From Peribacillus sp. FSL P2-0133 (lineage in GTDB: Bacteria; Bacillota; Bacilli; Bacillales; DSM-1321), in assembly GCF_037975445.1 (NCBI RefSeq), contig NZ_CP150254.1, forward strand, positions 74,501-138,500: DNA of 64,000 bases. The letters are read 5' to 3'. The notes beneath the pieces are model-generated. The model did no database searches, was not told the origin of the DNA, and saw only the letters and a program-made list of their open reading frames with translations. The translations under genes were made by a program, and so were the position numbers. Shown one piece after another: positions 59,958-64,000 of the stretch. Numbering within the stretch: position 1 is the stretch's first letter; the number at the start of each line of letters is the position of its first letter.

Positions 59958-61145
59958 ATGGGAAAAGCTAAATTTGATCGTTCAAAACCGCACGTTAACG
60001 TTGGAACAATTGGTCACGTTGACCATGGTAAAACTACTCTAACTGCTGCAATCACAACTGTACTTGCTAAATCTGGTGGCGCAGAAGCTCGCGCTTATGA
60101 CCAAATCGATGGTGCTCCAGAAGAAAGAGAACGTGGTATCACAATCTCTACTGCACACGTTGAGTATGAAACAGCTACTCGTCACTATGCACACGTTGAC
60201 TGCCCAGGACATGCTGACTATGTTAAAAACATGATCACAGGTGCTGCACAAATGGACGGCGGTATCCTAGTAGTATCTGCTGCTGATGGCCCAATGCCAC
60301 AAACTCGTGAGCACATCCTTCTTTCTCGTCAAGTAGGTGTACCATTCCTTGTAGTATTCATGAACAAATGCGATATGGTTGATGACGAAGAACTTCTTGA
60401 ATTAGTAGAAATGGAAATCCGTGATCTTCTATCTGAATACGAATTCCCTGGCGATGACATTCCAGTTATCAAAGGATCTGCACTAAAAGCTCTTCAAGGA
60501 GACGAAGCTTGGGAAGAAAAAATTCATGAATTAATGGCAGCTGTTGACGAGTATATCCCAGAACCAACTCGTGACACTGAAAAACCATTCATGATGCCAG
60601 TTGAGGATGTATTCTCAATCACTGGTCGTGGAACAGTTGCAACTGGCCGTGTTGAGCGTGGACAAGTTAAAGTCGGTGACGTTGTTGACATCATCGGTTT
60701 CAACGAAGAGTCTAAACCAACAACAGTAACTGGTGTTGAAATGTTCCGTAAGCTTCTTGACTATGCTGAAGCTGGTGACAACATCGGTGCACTACTTCGT
60801 GGTGTATCCCGTGAAGATATCCAACGTGGACAAGTACTTGCTAAACCAGGTACAATCACTCCACACACAAAGTTCAAAGCTGAAGTTTATGTTCTTTCTA
60901 AAGAAGAAGGTGGACGTCACACTCCATTCTTTACAAACTACCGTCCTCAGTTCTACTTCCGTACAACTGACGTAACTGGTATTTGTAACCTTCCAGAAGG
61001 CGTAGAAATGGTTATGCCTGGAGACAACATCGAAATGACTGTAGAACTTATCGCTCCAATCGCTATCGAAGAAGGTACTAAATTCTCTATCCGTGAGGGT
61101 GGACGTACTGTAGGCGCTGGCGTAGTTGCTACAATCACAGAGTAA
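59958..61145 (+). CDS. tuf: Translation elongation factor Tu
   Basis: Delivers aminoacyl-tRNA to the ribosome; 395 residues. GTPase motifs are GHVDHGKTT (about 19-27), RGITISTAH (switch I), DCPGHADY (about 81-88) and NKCD (about 136-139). The C-terminal domain ends [14 protein letters not shown]. It is preceded by AAGGAGG. Codon use is strongly biased to translation-optimal codons, as in the neighbouring ribosomal protein genes. Followed by a twin hairpin; B. subtilis ybaC, which lies next there, is absent here. Confidence 0.98.
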   Translation: MGKAKFDRSKPHVNVGTIGHVDHGKTTLTAAITTVLAKSGGAEARAYDQIDGAPEERERGITISTAHVEYETATRHYAHVDCPGHADYVKNMITGAAQMDGGILVVSAADGPMPQTREHILLSRQVGVPFLVVFMNKCDMVDDEELLELVEMEIRDLLSEYEFPGDDIPVIKGSALKALQGDEAWEEKIHELMAAVDEYIPEPTRDTEKPFMMPVEDVFSITGRGTVATGRVERGQVKVGDVVDIIGFNEESKPTTVTGVEMFRKLLDYAEAGDNIGALLRGVSREDIQRGQVLAKPGTITPHTKFKAEVYVLSKEEGGRHTPFFTNYRPQFYFRTTDVTGICNLPEGVEMVMPGDNIEMTVELIAPIAIEEGTKFSIREGGRTVGAGVVATITE

Positions 61146-61165
61146 TTGATTCATAAAACAATATT

Positions 61166-61181
61166 GGAAGGGACGCCTTCC
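61166..61181 (+). other. Small hairpin before tuf terminator
   Basis: GGAAGG-GACG-CCTTCC perfect stem with GACG loop, 3 bp before the terminator hairpin, which has the same loop. Confidence 0.6.
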
Positions 61182-61184
61182 GGG

Positions 61185-61219
61185 AGAAGCAGATGGGACG
61201 CCATCTGCTTCTTTTCTAT
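61185..61219 (+). terminator. Intrinsic terminator after tuf
   Basis: A 12-bp perfect stem AGAAGCAGATGG/CCATCTGCTTCT with loop GACG, then TTTCTATTTTC. Ends the str operon. Confidence 0.9.
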
Positions 61220-61340
61220 TTTCTAAAGGTTTTTCATTTTTTTCTTCTATAATATCGGTAAAAAAATTAGTGGATTTATTAATTTTCATGAGGATTTTCG
61301 AATTGAAGAAAATGGATATGAAAGACCATGTAGAATCTAC

Positions 61341-61369
61341 TTGTAAATACTTGTGATAGTATGTATAAT
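61341..61369 (+). promoter_or_regulatory. S10 operon promoter, distal
   Basis: TTGTAA, 17-bp spacer, perfect TATAAT. The 420-bp gap between tuf and rpsJ holds the terminator, this promoter, a second promoter and a leader, but no gene. Confidence 0.65.
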
Positions 61370-61407
61370 AATAAAAGTGTGTTGCACAAGAAAAGTTTAA
61401 GTTTAAC

Positions 61408-61436
61408 TTGCATTTTACTTGTGCATTATGTATAAT
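61408..61436 (+). promoter_or_regulatory. S10 operon promoter, proximal
   Basis: TTGCAT, 17-bp spacer, perfect TATAAT, 67 bp downstream of the distal promoter. Confidence 0.65.
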
Positions 61437-61465
61437 AGACAATGTTGGTCTTTGACTGCGATGAT

Positions 61466-61525
61466 ATGGAAGGTTGCTGACACACCCGGCCGCTTTGCCA
61501 TGGCGAGTGTGTGGGAAATTTCCAT
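61466..61525 (+). promoter_or_regulatory. Structured leader of the S10 operon
   Basis: Nested helices: ATGGAA/TTCCAT outermost, ACACAC/GTGTGT in the middle, CGC/GCG inside around TTTGCCATG. From memory a very similar sequence is found before rpsJ in B. subtilis; L4 controls the S10 operon in E. coli, but L4 control here is inference. Confidence 0.6.
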
Positions 61526-61543
61526 TGAGAAGGTCTATTTTAA

Positions 61544-61876
<333 letters not shown>

Positions 61877-61916
61877 TTCATATAAATATGAACAATTACT
61901 CTAGGAGGTGTGACTT

Positions 61917-62546
61917 ATGACCAAAGGAATCTTAGGAAGAAAAATCGGTATGACTCAAGTTTTTGCTGAAAACGGTGAACTTATTCCGGTAACAGTTATC
62001 GAAGCTGCTAATAACGTGGTTCTTCAAAAGAAAACTGTTGAAACTGATGGCTATGAAGCAGTTCAAGTTGGTTTTGAAAACAAACGCGAAAAGCTTTCTA
62101 ACAAACCTGAAAAGGGCCATGTTGAAAAAGCAAATACTACTCCTAAGCGCTTCATTCGCGAATTCCGCGGAACGGATCTTACTGAATATGAGATCGGTCA
62201 AGAAGTCAATGTTAGTATTTTCGCTGAAGGCGATTTAGTAGATGTATCAGGAATTTCAAAAGGTAAAGGTTTCCAAGGCTCTATCAAGCGTCATGGACAA
62301 TCTCGCGGACCTATGTCTCATGGTTCTCGTTACCACCGTCGCCCAGGTTCAATGGGTCCTGTAGCTCCAAACCGCGTATTCAAAGGTAAACTATTACCAG
62401 GACGTATGGGTGGAGAACAAATCACTGTTCAAAACTTAGCTATCGTTAAAGTTGATGTTGAACGCAACCTACTATTGATCAAAGGTAATGTACCTGGTGC
62501 TAGAAAAGCATTGATCAAAGTTAAAACTGCTGTTAAAGCAAAGTAA
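61917..62546 (+). CDS. rplC: 50S ribosomal protein L3
   Basis: Protein of 209 residues with the extended loop near the peptidyl-transferase centre: [20 protein letters not shown] (about 116-135), then HRRPGSMG and [24 protein letters not shown] precedes the ATG. Forty bp after rpsJ, 25 bp before rplD. Confidence 0.98.
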   Translation: MTKGILGRKIGMTQVFAENGELIPVTVIEAANNVVLQKKTVETDGYEAVQVGFENKREKLSNKPEKGHVEKANTTPKRFIREFRGTDLTEYEIGQEVNVSIFAEGDLVDVSGISKGKGFQGSIKRHGQSRGPMSHGSRYHRRPGSMGPVAPNRVFKGKLLPGRMGGEQITVQNLAIVKVDVERNLLLIKGNVPGARKALIKVKTAVKAK

Positions 62547-62571
62547 TTTCTGAGAAAGGAGGAGCAATAGA

Positions 62572-63195
62572 ATGCCAAAAGTTACATTGTTCAACCAAAC
62601 AGGTTCACAAGTTGGCGACATCGAACTAAATGAATCCATCTTTGGTATCGAACCTAATAATCATGTATTATTTGAAGCAATCATCATGCAACGAGCTTCC
62701 TTACGTCAAGGAACTCATAAAGTTAAAAACCGTTCTGAAGTTGCAGGCGGTGGACGTAAACCTTGGAAACAAAAAGGAACTGGACGTGCGCGTCAAGGTT
62801 CTATCCGTTCTCCACAATGGCGTGGCGGTGGCGTTGTTTTTGGACCTACTCCAAGATCTTACGCTTACAAGCTACCTAAAAAGGTACGTCGTTTAGCTAT
62901 TAAATCTGCATTGTCTGCAAAGGCATTGGAAGAGAACATTTTGGTACTTGAAAGCTTGTCTTTCGAAGCTCCAAAAACAAAAGAATTTGTAGCAGTACTT
63001 AAAAATCTTTCTGTTGATACTAAAACGTTAGTTGTTACTGACGGTTTAGATGAGAAAGTTGCTCTTTCTGCACGTAACATCCCTGGTGTTACTGTAGTTG
63101 AAGCTGTTGGTCTTAACGTTCTTGATGTTGTTTCACACAACAAATTGATCTTGACTAAATCAGCTGTCGAAAAAGTAGAGGAGGTGCTTGCATAA
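62572..63195 (+). CDS. rplD: 50S ribosomal protein L4
   Basis: Protein of 207 residues; its long loop (about 40-95: [20 protein letters not shown] and [17 protein letters not shown]) lines the exit tunnel at the macrolide site, with no deletion or odd residue visible. L4 is the autoregulator of the S10 operon in E. coli. AAAGGAGGAG precedes the ATG. Its stop codon shares one base with the rplW ATG (TAATG). Confidence 0.98.
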   Translation: MPKVTLFNQTGSQVGDIELNESIFGIEPNNHVLFEAIIMQRASLRQGTHKVKNRSEVAGGGRKPWKQKGTGRARQGSIRSPQWRGGGVVFGPTPRSYAYKLPKKVRRLAIKSALSAKALEENILVLESLSFEAPKTKEFVAVLKNLSVDTKTLVVTDGLDEKVALSARNIPGVTVVEAVGLNVLDVVSHNKLILTKSAVEKVEEVLA

Positions 63196-63479
63196 TGGAT
63201 GCACGCGATATCATTAAGCGCCCCGTTATCACTGAACGCTCTTCAGACGTAATGGCTGAAAAGAAATATACTTTTGAAGTTGATGTTAAAGCTAATAAAA
63301 CTCAAGTTAAAGATGCTGTTCAAGAAATTTTCGGCGTTAAAGTTGAGAAAGTAAACATCATGAACTACAAAGGTAAATTCAAACGCATGGGCAAACATGC
63401 AGGCTATACTAACAAGCGCCGTAAAGCAATTGTTAAATTAACTGCTGACAGCAAAGAAATCGAGCTATTCGAAGCTTAA
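63195..63479 (+). CDS. rplW: 50S ribosomal protein L23
   Basis: Protein of 94 residues at the tunnel exit, docking site for trigger factor and SRP. Conserved [21 protein letters not shown] (two segments, residues 5-25), [14 protein letters not shown] and the basic loop [30 protein letters not shown] lies within rplD, so translation is coupled. Confidence 0.98.
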   Translation: MDARDIIKRPVITERSSDVMAEKKYTFEVDVKANKTQVKDAVQEIFGVKVEKVNIMNYKGKFKRMGKHAGYTNKRRKAIVKLTADSKEIELFEA

Positions 63480-63487
63480 TTCATTAG

Positions 63488-64000
<513 letters not shown>

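Noticed and set aside
61166..61212. Twin GACG-loop hairpins as a CRISPR or repeat array
   Set aside because: Only two units with different stems, no regular spacers and no cas genes; they read as hairpin plus terminator.
60792..61442. 216-codon minus-strand frame over the tuf 3' end and downstream gap
   Set aside because: It runs through the tuf coding region, the terminator hairpins and both S10 promoters; serine/phenylalanine-rich composition is that of an antisense shadow.

Overview
The window is a housekeeping stretch of a Bacillaceae chromosome. Gene order from spoIIE to rplB follows the Bacillus subtilis origin-proximal region almost gene for gene. The 16S sequence and protein divergence from B. 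subtilis suggest the Bacillus simplex / Peribacillus group; that placement is from memory and was not computed. All protein genes, rRNAs and tRNAs lie on the + strand. I see no insertion sequence, prophage, CRISPR array or other cargo.

Layout. 1-3.3 kb: sporulation and signalling genes (3' end of spoIIE, yabS, yabT). 3.4-10.3 kb: tilS, hpt, ftsH, coaX, hslO and the PrsA-like yacD. 10.4-16.1 kb: cysK, a folate operon (folP-folB-folK-yazB-dusB) and lysS. The pabB-pabA-pabC genes that precede folP in B. subtilis are absent here. 16.3-27.2 kb: two apparently identical 16S-23S-5S operons, 5,824 bp apart, flanking nine tRNA genes (Val-Thr-Lys-Leu-Gly-Leu-Arg-Pro-Ala, the trnJ order). 27.4-32.3 kb: the CtsR-controlled protein quality-control operon ctsR-mcsA-mcsB-clpC. 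32.4-38.9 kb: radA, disA, yacL, ispD, ispF, gltX. 39-43.1 kb: a cysteine T-box leader followed by cysE-cysS-mrnC-rlmB-rae1. 43.1-48.5 kb: sigH, rpmG, secE, nusG, rplK, rplA, rplJ, rplL and the methyltransferase gene ybxB. 48.6-64 kb: rpoB, rpoC, rplGB, the str operon (rpsL-rpsG-fusA-tuf) and the start of the S10 operon (rpsJ-rplC-rplD-rplW-rplB, the last cut by the window end).

The genes supply the gene-expression core (rRNA, tRNA, ribosomal proteins, RNA polymerase, elongation factors, two aminoacyl-tRNA synthetases plus lysS) together with cysteine and folate supply, protein quality control and the first steps of sporulation control.

I found no undescribed multi-gene system. The points worth a second look are regulatory. 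They are a nusG ribosome-binding site that appears to need a hairpin to reach its start codon; a 23S-like GTGGGAGG...CCAC element upstream of both rplK and rplA; an inverted repeat in the sigH promoter spacer with a direct half-repeat exactly 22 bp upstream; a palindrome centred on the putative rpoB -10; large unexplained RNA hairpins between rpoB/rpoC and rpoC/rplGB; and an ECF-sigma-like promoter before tilS. Promoters, operators and RNA folds were read by eye and are inferences unless stated otherwise.
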